Shown: positions 34,601 to 45,662 of the stretch, one piece after another
Layout: each line of letters starts with the position of its first letter
Position numbering within the stretch: position 1 is the stretch's first letter
NCBI GenBank assembly: GCA_946406115.1
Contig: OX291552.1
Location: 620,001 to 684,000, forward strand
Length of the DNA stretch: 64,000 bases
Source: Apoda limacodes
Lineage: Eukaryota > Arthropoda > Insecta > Lepidoptera > Limacodidae
Reading direction: 5' to 3'
Position numbers and translations under genes: made by a program
Notes under the pieces: generated by a model
Seen by the model: the letters and a program-made list of their open reading frames with translations, nothing else
Database searches by the model: none
What the model was told of the DNA's origin: nothing

Positions 34601-36078
34601 AATAAAATTTTGTAAGTTGTTACTCACGCCGGAGAAGGTGTCTGAATTAGTACAACCGTTTCACAATAGGTTGGTGCGGCAGTTGTTTTAAAACAAGAAA
34701 CAACGTTCGCTTGGTCAGCTAGTAACTAATATAACACTGGTGTTTAAATAGTCACTATCACTGCTAAGCCGTGATACAGCAGCTCCCGGTATAATGAATC
34801 TACAACGAATTTGCGTTAAAGCCGCTCCCGGTAACAACTGCTCTAAAATCGTCCTAATTGGACCTTAATTAACACTCAAAAAATTGTAAAAACGTTTTTA
34901 CGAAGAACGCTTAGAATTCACTAGTTACATAACAACTTTGTTATTTCCTATTTATCGCTAAGATTGGTGCTATTATATCAATAATTTTGCTAAGGACTTT
35001 AACTGATAGTTGTAATTGTAGGCATTTCAGTAAAATGTTTCTCAAAAGAGTTAGCGACGTCAAGATCTGAATCAATTATTTTTAAATCTAATTGTGCGTC
35101 CCGATGCTTTTCCCGGGGACACCGGGACGGAGAACGGGAAAAAGTCATGGTCTCATTCAAAACGGGACGTACGGAAGACGTGTTTTCTAATTATTCAGTC
35201 TATATCTTGTATTTTCTGCACCGATATTGATGAAACTTATATTTGAACGGTACCTAATTTAACAAAATAATATATTCAATAAAAATAATTATTAAAATCT
35301 GATCAACAGTTTCTGAGAAATACGTAACATTCATACATAAAGTTATACGTACATACATTTACCTACATAGACAAAAATATATGAATATTGTAAAATTTTA
35401 ACAATAATACAAACCTATACACGGGTCAAACTTGTTGTAACTCTCGTGAAATAGTATTTCACCCTTATAATAAAAAAGAAGCCTCATTATGTTAAGCTCA
35501 AACTAAACTAAATTTAAAGAGTCGGGAAAATTAGATTAGGGAGATTTATAGTAAAATATGTGCGAACGTAAAAAGAGGATCAGGCCTGACGTTCGGCATC
35601 TTTATTGACAAAAAGTAAGATTTATTAACTGTTAATACGTGTCCCTCGAACATCGGTGATTTATGCGGCATCGCTGGGGCCGACGTACGGTGATGTGTCG
35701 ACAGGAGACAGGAGCTCACACGTGCTGGCTCCCTACTCCCTACTCCCTGCTCATAACCAGTCCAAAACCGTTAAGGACGGTTACTATATTACACTGCTAC
35801 AAATAACAAACAAAATCACATAACTAATTCTAATTGGATTCTATCTGAATTAGCTTACTATATTAAGCTAATATAGACAATCTAATAGGTTGAATGTATA
35901 TAAGCAGATTTAAAACAATCAAACAAACCGATTTCACCGTTGTTAAAGTAAACTTCTAATATAAATTAGTTTAACAAACAAGGCTGTTAAATGATCAGAG
36001 AAATTTTTTTATTTATTTATTTGTAACGTTTAACCCTACCATTTTTAAGTTAAGAATCCGAAGAAAAGAGAAAAGAAA
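34601..36078. other. Unassigned 1.5-kb intronic stretch
   Basis: No coding signal. Contains AGCAGCTCCCGGTA/AGCCGCTCCCGGTA duplicated at about 34780 and 34828, and TCCCTACTCCC repeats near 35733. Possibly decayed LTR sequence of the adjacent BEL element, but this is not shown. Confidence 0.3.
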
Positions 36079-36125
36079 AAGAGAGAATATGCCGCCTCCA
36101 GAAAAGAGGCGGCATATTCTCTCTT
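36079..36125. repeat. Perfect hairpin, 20-bp arms, 7-nt loop
   Basis: Left arm 36079-36098 (AAGAGAGAATATGCCGCCTC) pairs exactly with 36106-36125 around loop CAGAAAA. It lies just beyond the integrase end of the minus-strand BEL element. Not followed by a T-run that would suggest a Pol III or intrinsic terminator. Confidence 0.95.
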
Positions 36126-36289
36126 ATCTCCATGACCAGGACAAGATCACCCACTTTCGGGTATTTAGTCTTATCCGAACAACGCACTTGCTGGTGTCAA
36201 ATATGAAGTTACTCCAGAGAAAACCCTTTTCAAAAGCTCTGAGACATCTGCTGCAGCAGTTCAAACCGTGCCAAGCGGTTAAGTGGAAT

Positions 36290-36738
36290 ATCTTATAAGG
36301 GATAAGGCCGTCAAGAGCCCACCCACCAAAGATTGACCAGGAGTCAACACCTCCTGATCATTTGGGTCCGTATAAATAAGACAGTTGGGCCTCAATTTTA
36401 CAAAAGACTGTAGAAAGCTCCTTGAAGATGAAAACAGTCTTAACGACAACCAGATACCAACTAGCACCCTTATAGTTCGTGCCGCAATCCGAACGGATGA
36501 TATTTGGCAATCCACGGCAGCTAACGAAGCAAAAAAGACAGGAAATGGAGGGCTCAGTGGAGAGAGAGGATACTACCTCAAGGTGGGCAGCCTTCGTAAC
36601 AAGACACACAAATACGAATAAGAATGCCTCGACCACCTTTGCGTTGCGCAAGGTAGAAGTCTTAATGTTCAATGGACCTGCAAAATCAGTTCCAGCAAAG
36701 GTTTCTAATGAATGTATTTTTTGGCCAGGTGAGCACAA
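36290..36738 (-). pseudogene. BEL/Pao element B: integrase fragment
   Basis: Minus strand: DFAGPLNIKTSTLRNAKVVE, FVCLVTKAAHLEVVSSLST, FVSCRGLPNIIRSDCGTNYK (core motif with catalytic Asp kept), then a deletion to FKELSTVFCKIEAQL. Same family as the plus-strand copy at 22826-23375. This is the promoter-distal end of element B, which runs from 40736 down to here. Confidence 0.9.
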
Positions 36739-36790
36739 TCTGGCTCTCAGTGGGTACAGATTGGCCTAAGGTCAAGACCACGTGATTGAG

Positions 36791-37125
36791 CTATTGGCTC
36801 AAAGGAGTAGCACCAGACAATTCCATCTTTGGAATTGTAAGACGGGTGCGAATAGGGGAGACCAAACCATCGGGCTGGACGGCGCGAAGATAAATAACAG
36901 CTGCATAGCCAGCCTCAGAAGTCGTGGAGAGTGACACTGGATTGACCCGGCGGTAAAAAGTACCTTGGAATACACACATAAGATCCTAAATGGAACAGAC
37001 ATAACGCATCCAGGATGCCAATAAATCACCAGTAAGCGAGGTGTCCTAGGAGATTCCCTTGGGCCAAAAAACAACTGGAACAGCCAACTGCACAAGTCGA
37101 AAATCCGGGCTATGGTAGACAACAC
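36791..37125 (-). pseudogene. BEL/Pao element B: A17/RNase H region
   Basis: Minus strand gives TIARIFDLCSWL (37120) and in an overlapping frame YRRVNPVSLSTTSEAGYAAV and AVQPDGLVSPIRTRLTIPKM with ELSGA. The catalytic RNase H core is only partly present. Two frames indicate a frameshift near 36950. Confidence 0.75.
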
Positions 37126-37163
37126 AGATTGCTTAGTCCTGGTCTTCGTAGTTTAAAGAGCTT

Positions 37164-37990
37164 TCACCTGAAAAGAGAAGCAATCCGCAATCGGTTAGTA
37201 TTGTACTCCAAGAACTCCAACTGAATTTGGGTTGACGACATTCTGAAAGATAAGAGGATCGTGCTGGAATGCCTCGGTGAGACCATCGAGATCAGGAGAG
37301 TTGGATATCCATTTCCGAAGCTCATATCCGCCGACATGGTCGACTCCAATTAGTTCAACCCGGAGAATCAGTGCTTCTTCAATCGTAGAGGTTCCCTTGC
37401 AGATATCGTCGACGTAGACGTCGCTGGACAAAACAGAAGCAGAGCAAGAAAAGTGAAAATATTCCCTATCAGTAAGTTCTAACAGGGTCCGAATTGTGAA
37501 GAACGGACTGGAACGAAGGCCATAAGTATTGGCGTTCAACTCAAAGATGGTCATAGATAACGCAGGATATTCTTGCCAAAGAATCAGTTGATACCTGCGA
37601 CCTTCCATATGGATCTTCGTCTGACGAAACGGATATCAGCGATCAGAACTATCAGATGTCTCCGAAAATTGGTCAGAATGTCATGAATATCTCCGTGCAA
37701 TTTGAGTTCCGAGTGAAGACACACTGTTTCAACTAGGAGCCGAACCATCGAAGACAACTCTTATTTTTCCCCCTTCAAAGACCGCATGGTGAGGAATGTA
37801 GAAGTGTTCCTCCCTTGTCCAGTCAAGGTCAGAAACAGACATATGGCTCAAAGTCTTGTACTTCAGCGGAAGATAGGATCGCGCCTCATACGCCTCTCCA
37901 TGGAAATTTATTGTCTTTCGGCAAGTGTCCTGGGGCGGCCGTGGGCAGGTCGGTTTGGCAAGAATGGGAGTCAAGTAAAGAATTGACCAG
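37164..37990 (-). pseudogene. BEL/Pao element B: reverse transcriptase
   Basis: EEHFYIPHHAVFEGGKIRVV followed by FDGSAPS (37860-37730) marks the RT start. After a gap, WQEYPALSMTIFELNANTYG, LRSSPFF, SSDVYVDDIC (intact catalytic box, about 37420) and VGGYELRKWISN follow to 37195. RT fingers are shortened. The dispersed repeat at 38105-38700 interrupts the element between this domain and the protease. Confidence 0.9.
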
Positions 37991-38104
37991 TCAAAAATCG
38001 ACCAGTATTATTTACAAAAAATCCTCACCTCGCCTTGCCTTACACTCTTCATCAGCCGGGTCAGACCCAGGGAGCTCTTCTACTTCCCAAAAGCGCTGAA
38101 TCAA

Positions 38105-38700
38105 GCAAGTGGCACACCGAGAATCCAGACAGGTTTTTTTTTTACCAAACAATATTTAAATAGGTTACTAAGAACACTTTTGAAATTTTTCAATACAATG
38201 TAAACAATGTTTATTTCTGCCAAAAAGTTCTATTTAAAGTAATTATACAATATTTTGAAAATTAGCTAAAGAGTATACAGTATGTACCGAAACACTTATT
38301 AGGTAATAAAAATAAGTTAGTAAGCTACTAAAAACAAAGTCAAACATGTCAATTATAATTTTTTTGTTTTTATGTAGCATTGGGGGCGCACCATGTGAAG
38401 CGTCAAATATCGTCAATCGGGTGAAGGAATTTTCAGATATTTAATAGAACTAGTGGCATTAGCGCCATCATAATTATATTTTTGCACAATCATATGTTCA
38501 TGCATATACTTACATATACTTAAAACTATCCATACTTATAGATAAAAATTATAAATGCAAAAGTAAATCTGACTGTAACCTCTTCACGCTGAAACCGCTG
38601 TACCGAACAAGATGAAATTTGGCATGCAGATAAATTGGGTCCTGGAAAAGGACATAAGCTACATGAAAACGTCAAGTATTATCCGTTTTTTCCCCCCATA
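38105..38700. repeat. Composite LINE-tail repeat inserted in BEL element B
   Basis: Nearly colinear with 61878-62388: shared strings include GAGTATACAGTATGTACCGAAA-like, GGGGGCGCACCATGTGAAGC and AAACCGCTGTACCGA followed by GATGAAATTTGGCA. Both copies join the same LINE-tail and GAAACCGCTG modules, so the composite moved or amplified as one unit. The GAAACCGCTG module is a common lepidopteran repeat. Confidence 0.8.
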
Positions 38701-39089
38701 TTTGAGGAGTTGCCGTTAAAATCCTACACCGATGGCCAAATTTAGGGCGGGTGGAACCGCAGACCATATCTAATATATTATAAATGCAATAAACATAAAA
38801 AAGATGAAATATAAAGCACAAGCACAACATAAAAAATGTATCTAATATCAAAATATAAAAAAAAGAGAATAGAGGAAAAGAGAAAAGAGAGGTTAGTCTA
38901 AAGAGGGGCACAAATTGGAAGTGCTGGGCCCATTATTGCATGACAATAATCTCTGGGAAGTGCTATCAACCCACCGGCCTGAAGAAGCTTATCCGGTCCT
39001 AAGTTGCATTGACCCAGAAAATTCGTACCGAGGAATAGATCCACCGAACTGAGAATTCGATAATCGGGATCAGCTAAAAGCCAGATTAC

Positions 39090-39434
39090 TTAGTTGTCAA
39101 CTAAAATATCATCCATCATCATGGCTGAAATAATCCAACGACCAAGAGAATTATGGAGAAGAGAAATAACAATAGAAACTTGATTTTTAACACTCGAGAC
39201 ATCGAGGCGACTAATGCCTCGAATAGAATCCACAGCCGGAGACAACTGTAGCTTCAGCTTTCTTAACAAGGAGGTCGATACCAAGCAACCCTGAGAACCC
39301 GAATCTAGTAATGCTCGTACCACCACAAAGGAGGCACAGGACGATAAGGCTCGAACCTGTGCAGTGGGGAGCAAAATATCAGTGGTGCTAATTTGGTAAC
39401 GAAGGAACAAGCTGTTCTTGCAACAGCCAGTCAT
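39090..39434 (-). pseudogene. BEL/Pao element B: aspartic protease region
   Basis: STTDILLPTAQVRALSSCAS leads to VVVRALLDSGSQGCLVSTSL; the DSGS triad is the aspartic protease active site, with the Asp intact. Matches the protease start of the plus-strand copy at about 21890. A stop to the left closes the frame at 39090. Confidence 0.9.
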
Positions 39435-40736
39435 CGCTGTGATTGACTAGTGGGCGGTGAACTTAATTGCGGTGGCGGTAGATCTCACCGTGGTAACGGC
39501 TGCCAACTGGCAACATACGGTGGACTCTACATAAGCGCCGAAGAAGAGGCCCGATAAGGAACCTGAAGTGGTCTTAACCTATTAAACTAAGGTGGGTAAT
39601 TCCCCAACCTCGGGTAGTCTGCAAGGCCCCCCACCCGCAGGTAACTAAGGAGGGGTCAAAGGCGCTAGAATTCGAGAAAAAACCCTCGAGGCAGGCCGGA
39701 TACGAGTAGGAAAATTGGTGAAGAGGGGGGAAAGCAAGGTGGAGGACAGGGGTAAGAACCACTGTCCCTAACCCGCGAAAGCGCCCCAGTTCTAAACTTT
39801 CCACTTTGAGCCGCTGTTTCCCCGGATAAGCTCAGGTTAATCTGCATAATAACCGGTGGTGACGATCTCCACAATCATCGCATCCAAATACACCACAATC
39901 AGGTATCATAAGCATCGACTCCAAACAGGTAGTTAGGCCCACGATAGTAAAAGCAGCTTAGCCGTGGTGATTTTTTCCTGGCCGTTGTCGCACTAAGCCT
40001 TGAAATTGGTGCAGGGGCCCATTGGGGTAGTTGCCGTGGTGCTTGTGATGCTCTGTGTGGAGGTTGCTGAAGGAGAGCAGCTGGGAGGGGAACGGAGTGT
40101 AGGCTCTCAGCTCTTTGACACTCGTCCTAAAGTAATTTCTCCATATCAGAGAAGGCAGAGAGAATTGTGGCCGCATCACCGCCACAAACAAATTCAAAGC
40201 GGCTCCTTAATTCTGGTGTCAGATGATAGAGGGCCAAATGGACGAGTAAAAAGGACCAATCATTATCTACCTGAAGCCTTAATCTCTTAAGTTCATGAAC
40301 TGTCACCAACATAGGATCAAACAGAAACCTATTTATGAATGAGTGCCAGTCTGCTAAATCGTCATAAAATTTAAGCAGATCTAAATTTAGCAAAGAAGAA
40401 GGAACTCCCTTAGTCGCCATTAGAGAATTCTCACGTCCGTCCTTAGTAGCAACGGTCTTAGACTCAGCCCGACGAATCTAAGCCACCCTGACCACAATTT
40501 GGTCAGAAAGGTTCTCAACCTGGTTCAAATCTGCGGTAAGCTTAGTCACATCTTCCTCCTGCAAGCCTGCAATGGCTTGCTCATATGCATCTCGAATGGT
40601 GTCCATTGTATTATCAAGCTGCTCATACCTATGAAATAGGGCATTGCTTTTTTCCGGTCTTGTACTTAAGGCCGCAGCCGTTGCTGACCAACGCAAGCCT
40701 CCAGCCAAAATAGTTCTAGGTATAGCCATTTTATAT
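39435..40736 (-). pseudogene. BEL/Pao element B: gag
   Basis: 40729-40478 begins MAIPRTILAGGLRWSATAAA and continues with YEQLDNTMDTIRDAYEQAI. After a break, 40420-40127 has LDLLKFYDDLADWHSFINRF and HLALYHLTPELRSRFEF, the gag capsid-like region of this superfamily. 40120-39435 is decayed and keeps no clear zinc knuckle. A CCACCGTATGTTGCCAGTTG string (complement near 39510) is shared with 21541-21560 in the other copy. Confidence 0.88.
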
Positions 40737-40749
40737 AAAAAAAAACAAA

Positions 40750-41290
40750 GAAAACGATAAACTATTTAACTAGTTAGTTACAACACAAGAGCAGCAGTTA
40801 GCAACTTTAACACAAATATTTATAAACAAAGTATGAACAATGTAAATAAAAAGCTTTATACAAAACAAACAGTACCCCATACTGTAGTCCTTGGAGAAAA
40901 CCTTGGCAGGGAGCTCATTCCACAACCCCAGCGTTCGCGGAAGGAAGTTTCTCTGATACCGCACTGTACGCGACCATTTCGGTTCTAAAGTGTGAGAATG
41001 AATTCCTTGCCGATGGCGAGCGGTGCTATGGTAGAAAGTAGCCGTGGACATAATTTCGAACAATTTCTCAGAACACAATCCATTTTACAAGCGGTAGAAC
41101 ACACAGGCAGGCAAAGTCTCTCCTGGAATCGTCGACAATTCTCACAGCCCGTCGTTGAACCGAGTCAAAAGGACCAAGCTGGTATCCGGGTGCGCCCGCC
41201 CAGAGATGGCAGCAGTACTCCATATGGGGCCGGACTTGCGACTTGTAAAGCAGTAACCCATGCCCCGACGTGGTGGTTGTGGTACACAAC
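40750..41290 (-). pseudogene. CR1-like LINE, C-terminal RT region
   Basis: Minus strand: LLLYKSQVRPHMEYCCHLWA, GPFDSVQRRAVRIVDDS (41280-41130), then CSEKLFEIMSTATFYHSTAR and FLPRTLGLWNELPAKVFSKD (41078-40870). Same family as 4337-5299 with a short deletion at 41120. The T-run at 41301-41320 next to it is a poly-T tract, not an element end I can prove. Confidence 0.9.
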
Positions 41291-41667
41291 TCTGTATTGA
41301 TTTTTTTTTTTTTTTTTTTGCTGTCATGCGTCAGTAGCTAATTTGTCTATAAGACAAGCTCTGTCCTGCTATGGTAGGTGATCAGAATGCTAAAATTATT
41401 GCCCATATGCTGCGCTAAAGCGTATAAGCAAAAGTTGATAAAATAATATACAAACTAGTCTTAAACTATTTTTACAACGTTCTGTATTGTTTGTTAATAA
41501 AAAATAAACTGTTTTTACAACTTTTGTATTGTTTGTAAAATGTTTCTAGTTTTAATTCGCGTACTGGCTAAAGGCGCCTACTTAAAGCAGATTCCTAAAT
41601 TAAAACTCGCATATATATTCTATAGACAAAACATTGTAAATTTAGTTTATAACTAGTTCGTATTTTT
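41291..41667. other. Unassigned intronic sequence with a poly-T tract
   Basis: T-run at about 41301-41320; an internal near-direct duplication around TTTTTACAAC...TGTATTGTTTGT (41470-41540). No coding signal. Confidence 0.35.
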
Positions 41668-41830
41668 AACCGACTCCAAAGAAGGAGGAGGTTCTTAATT
41701 CGTATGTTTATATTTTTCTTTTTAATAATAACTCCGTCATATATAGACGGTTTTATAAAATTTGTTTTTTTATTTAAAAGGGTATACTTCCGAGGTGGTG
41801 CCATATTAATGTTATGCAATTAAAACACAC
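41668..41830. repeat. Dispersed repeat, AACCGACT...GGAGGAGG type
   Basis: AACCGACTCCAAAGAAGGAG followed by GAGGTTCTTAATTCG, then an AT-rich body. The reverse of this motif opens the window at 11-37. Confidence 0.65.
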
Positions 41831-42022
41831 TTTTGGTCAAAAAAATTATTGATGTTAATTTGGAACTGGTGATACTTTTATGTTTATGATTGTACAACAT
41901 TTTGTTACTAGTATGCATGTTTTTAGTGTCTGAAAAAAGCAATTCGTCAATAAAAAGTAAAAAATAAAAAAAAATAACCAAAAAGAAACAACCGACGGAA
42001 AAAGGTAAAAATTCTTACTTTT

Positions 42023-42134
42023 TTCCAAAAATCTAATCTGAATTATAGTATGAAGTTAGTTTCTATTTACCTAACAGTTTACGAAACTTGCATGAAACCA
42101 ACTTCAAACTGTAATTCAAATCAGATTTTTGGAA
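42023..42134. mobile_element. Short inverted-repeat element (MITE-like)
   Basis: Arms 42023-42063 and 42094-42134 (41 nt each, starting TTCCAAAAATCT) match at 36 of 41 positions around a 30-nt loop. No clear target duplication seen, so it may be only the core of a longer element. Confidence 0.65.
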
Positions 42135-42324
42135 ATAATTAATTATTTTTACTATTTTAGTGCGTCTTTCTGAAGCCGGTTGTTGATTTATGTTAAAAAG
42201 TTTTCATTAATTTTATTTTACTTTTTGAAATACGCTTTATACAAAAAAAAATAAAGATTTCTAGCAACGGCGCTAGTATGTAGTAGTACATGAGGCCCTA
42301 ATTCTAGTATTCTTATCACCTACA

Positions 42325-42515
42325 GTAGCACATCAGGGCTTGTTTCATTGATAGACTAAATTAGCATCCGTTGCAGGGCAGAGTTTGTTTTATTAACATA
42401 CTAGTTTAGCTACCGTAACTGGGCAAAGCTAGTATCATTAACTGACTAAATTAGCAACAGTAGCAGAGCTTGTTATATTGATAGAGCAAATTAGCTGCTG
42501 CAGCAGACTCTCCCA
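42325..42515. repeat. ~45-bp imperfect tandem repeat, about four units
   Basis: TTAGC anchors recur at 42361, 42406, 42451 and 42491 with flanking CAGAGCTTGTT...ATTGATAGA-like text. It precedes the Gypsy gag and may be part of its LTR or leader. Confidence 0.65.
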
Positions 42516-42719
42516 AGAAACATTTTGGCGATTAAATTAAGAGTCAAAAGAGGTGTATTAAAGTGCTAATAAGATCTTCAACGTGTGTATGATAGTTAAA
42601 ATTAGGCGATATAGCGTGCAATAACTTCGATATACCCCCGGATTGGGCATAACTCTTTTACAGTCTTAGGTTTTTTAATAACGATGCAAAAGAGTTAAAC
42701 GATTAATCAAAGCGGTATA

Positions 42720-44115
42720 AAAGAGCTAGGAGAACGCAGCGTGTAATATTGTGAATCATTGGAAAAGATAATGATATTAGGGACTCTATCGTCAAATAAA
42801 TAACAGCGTATTGCTACCACAGAAATAAACAAGCCAGAAGAAGCAAAAAATATACGGAATGAATTTAAGCTGGTTAAAAATAGCCTCGAAACCGATAAAG
42901 AGGCAATAACGAACGTAACCCAATTATCAATATTATTGCAAAAGCTTAATACTTTATTCACAGAGTTTGAAAAATTAACAGATAGCAATAACTTTAATTT
43001 AAAAAGAGTCATTTGACTTAAACCTGCTATCTCCTTGACCTTGTTACACATAACAGACAAAGACAAAAAACAGGGTTAGAATTTTACAAAATCGTTTTAA
43101 AACCAGAAAACAACAAAACGCTAAATTTTTTCGTTCCAACAACACGTTTTCAAATGATGTCTCAAGCTTTAACTTAAAGGTAACTACAAAGCTTAACAAG
43201 CGACATTTAGTTATTTCTACTTACAAAGAAGTCTTTACAGCCATTCTAAACAAACTACAAAAGTTGTTCCAGAAGGATCAAAGTATCAAAAAATATGGAA
43301 ACGAAATCGAGAAAATGTTATTAAACCTAACGATTTCTCAATCCGACGACGACGACACTAAGTCTGAGATATTGAAACCTATAAAAGAAAAAAAAAGGAA
43401 TTAAATGTTTTTCGGACAGTCTCTATAACAAAAGACTAGGTACGTTTATATCTTCAAGACCAGTCTCGACTCTACGTGAAGCTATTCGAGTAGCGCTCCA
43501 CGAAGAAATGTCCACCCGGAAGCCATCAAACGATTGCTACGCATGTTACAAGTCACGTACTTTCCAAGGAATGCAAAGCAAGCAAGGTCGCCAGTCACCA
43601 GCCAGACAGATGCGGTATAAGCGTCATCCAGTCCGACGACCCGCCGCCGCGGTGCATACTCAGCATAACAATTTATATCGGTCTACTCTAACTATCGTTT
43701 TCGTAATGGAGGCAATGTTTTCTTCTGAACATTGCCTCCATTATGAAAACTATAATAACAAAGAGTTAAACGAGAACAAAAACAATTTTTTTCGTGACCC
43801 ACAATCATGAAATTTTAACCTATAATAGCAAAAAATCGATCAATTGGCGGACACTAGCGCCTCATTAAGCGTTTTAAAGTACGAATTTCTAGAAAATTAT
43901 AAGGGCACGTAATTATACCATGACTACGATCAAAGGATATCTATAAAATTTTCCGGTGACGAAAATTGCTATCTAAGCATCCCAAAATGGAGTGAAACAG
44001 TCAAATATTTTGACACCAAATTGACCGGAGATTCCGTAATATTACCTACCGAAGTTTGTCCGGGCATATTTATCGCGGATTCAATAGTGTGACCCGAAAA
44101 CGGAAAAAATCCACT
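42720..44115 (+). pseudogene. Gypsy retrotransposon: gag, nucleocapsid and protease remnants
   Basis: Plus strand 42820-43010 reads EINKPEEAKNIRNEFKLVKN and QLSILLQKLNTLFTEFEKL. 43470-43550 has EAIRVALHEEMSTRKPSNDC with YACYK, a gag end and knuckle-like start. 43835-44110 has QLADTSASLSVLKYEFLENY; the expected protease D-T-G-A is altered to D-T-S-A. Many stops and shifts. A 119-residue antisense frame across 42707-43066 is a shadow of this gag. Confidence 0.65.
43697..43750. repeat. Hairpin, 23-bp arms, 8-nt loop, in Gypsy sequence
   Basis: 43697-43719 (GTTTTCGTAATGGAGGCAAT...) pairs with 43728-43750 with one mismatch around loop TTCTTCTG. It sits between the nucleocapsid and protease remnants. 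Confidence 0.95.
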
Positions 44116-44279
44116 ACGAATCCTAAATACTAGGACCCAAAATGCCAACATCGGCGCATTTTCTCCTAAAGACTAAGCAACTACCACTTATATAAATTCG
44201 ACCGCGAACGAGCAGTCAGTAGACAGAGTGAAAACAATTTTCGACTTCCTTAAATTAAACTTCTTAACGAAGAAGAAAG

Positions 44280-45060
44280 AAAATCCGTCAAATAATCTGT
44301 GCCAAATACGCAGATATATTCCACTTACCTGACGGTAAGTTATCCATTACAAACTACAATTAAATAAAAAAAACGAAACCACAGTTCCAAAAAGAGGCAT
44401 CCTGTGTATTTGTCTATTCCATTAATAGACAAATACACAGGATGTTGGAAGAGGACATAATCGAGGAATGCGTAAGCAAACGTCGTTCGTTGAGCGACCA
44501 TTGTTGTGAGTCCTAAAAAAATTACAACTCAAGAGAAAAGAAATGGAGAGTAGTCATAGATTATTAAATAAAAAAAATATTAGACGAAAAATTTCCCCTA
44601 CCAAAAATTACAAAATTTTTAGATTCACTATCCGGCTCCACATTTTACCCTCTTTTTGATTTAGGTTCCGGATATAACCAATAAGCCCTCTCATCAGAGT
44701 GTATAAAATTCACTTCCTTCACAACATATAAACAATATCGTTAATACCTATGGGTTTAAAGGTCAGCGGTAGCGTATTTTCAAAGCTAATGACTATTGCT
44801 ATTTTAGGGTTAAATTACGATAAATGTGTTGTGTACTTAGATGACGTAATAGTAATAGGAACGAGTTTATCTGACCACAACAAAAACCTTATGTGCGTTT
44901 TCGAAAAACTCAGACCAGTCAATTTAAAGTTAAATAAGCTATAAAATATTTAGATGAAATATGAATTTCAAAAAAAATCAGATCCTTTGTTTAGGACATA
45001 TTATATCACCAGAAGGTATCTTGCCACATCAGAGTAAAATAGAAACCTTAACAAATTATC
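44280..45060 (+). pseudogene. Gypsy retrotransposon: reverse transcriptase
   Basis: RQIHRMLEEDIIEECVS (about 44422-44475), KKWRVVIDY (44540-44567), then after shifts KVSGSVFSKLMTIAI and the intact catalytic box VVYLDDVIVIG (about 44828-44860), followed by LCLGHIISPEGILP (about 44990-45030). The order and spacing match Gypsy/Ty3 pol. The N-terminal side is displaced by the hairpin at 44398-44444. Confidence 0.85.
44398..44444. repeat. Perfect hairpin, 21-bp arms, 5-nt loop, at the RT start
   Basis: 44398-44418 (CATCCTGTGTATTTGTCTAT plus T) is an exact inverted copy of 44424-44444 around CCATT. The right arm encodes part of the authentic RT stretch RQIHRM, so the left arm is the added inverted copy. 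Confidence 0.95.
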
Positions 45061-45189
45061 CCGTACCTACATCCGCACTTAATCTGCTGCACGTAGATTC
45101 ATAGCCTTTGCGAACTACTACAGAAATCAAAAAAATTCTCTACATAGTATATCCATTAAACAGACTATGGAAAAAAACGTTGAATTTCA

Positions 45190-45560
45190 ATGGAACGATG
45201 ATTGCCAAAAATCATTAAACTCCTTAAGGATGCATTCACGAAACCATCAATCTTCTCACAGTATCCAGATTTCTCAGAAAATAATACTTTACGCGTGCAA
45301 ACAGACGCCTCCCGAAGAGGGCTAGGTGACATCTTATCTAGCGGAAACAACGAACCCGTGGTATTTGTAAGTAGGCAGTTAAAAAAGTCTGAAATGAACT
45401 ATCCTACGATTCATAAAGAACTATTAGCAATAGTATGGGCCGTGAAACATTTTAGACCTTCCTATACGGCAGAAAATTTAAAATATTAATGGACCACAGA
45501 CCATTATTACATCTATTCTCGATAACACAGCCTATTATTTTTACCGACACAGCAACACTA
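45190..45560 (+). pseudogene. Gypsy retrotransposon: RNase H, cut short
   Basis: PKIIKLLKDAFTKPSIFSQY, LRVQTDASRRGLGDILSSG (RNase H catalytic Asp kept), PVVFVSRQLKKSEMNYPTIH then KELLAIVWAVKHFR. After a stop, MDHRPLLHLFSI continues the domain to about 45525. Integrase is absent; the sequence passes into a block shared with 56065 (TATTATTTTTACCGACACAG). Confidence 0.9.
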
Positions 45561-45662
45561 AAGTAACTTGACAGTAAATGGCGTTGTTAAAAAAACGAGC
45601 AAAGTTCGGTCCCGGTACTAATTACTATATAAGGGAAGCTATATTGTAACCATAGATATTGA

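Noticed and set aside
42707..43066. 119-residue minus-strand frame
   Set aside because: It is antisense to decayed Gypsy gag sequence that can be read on the plus strand.
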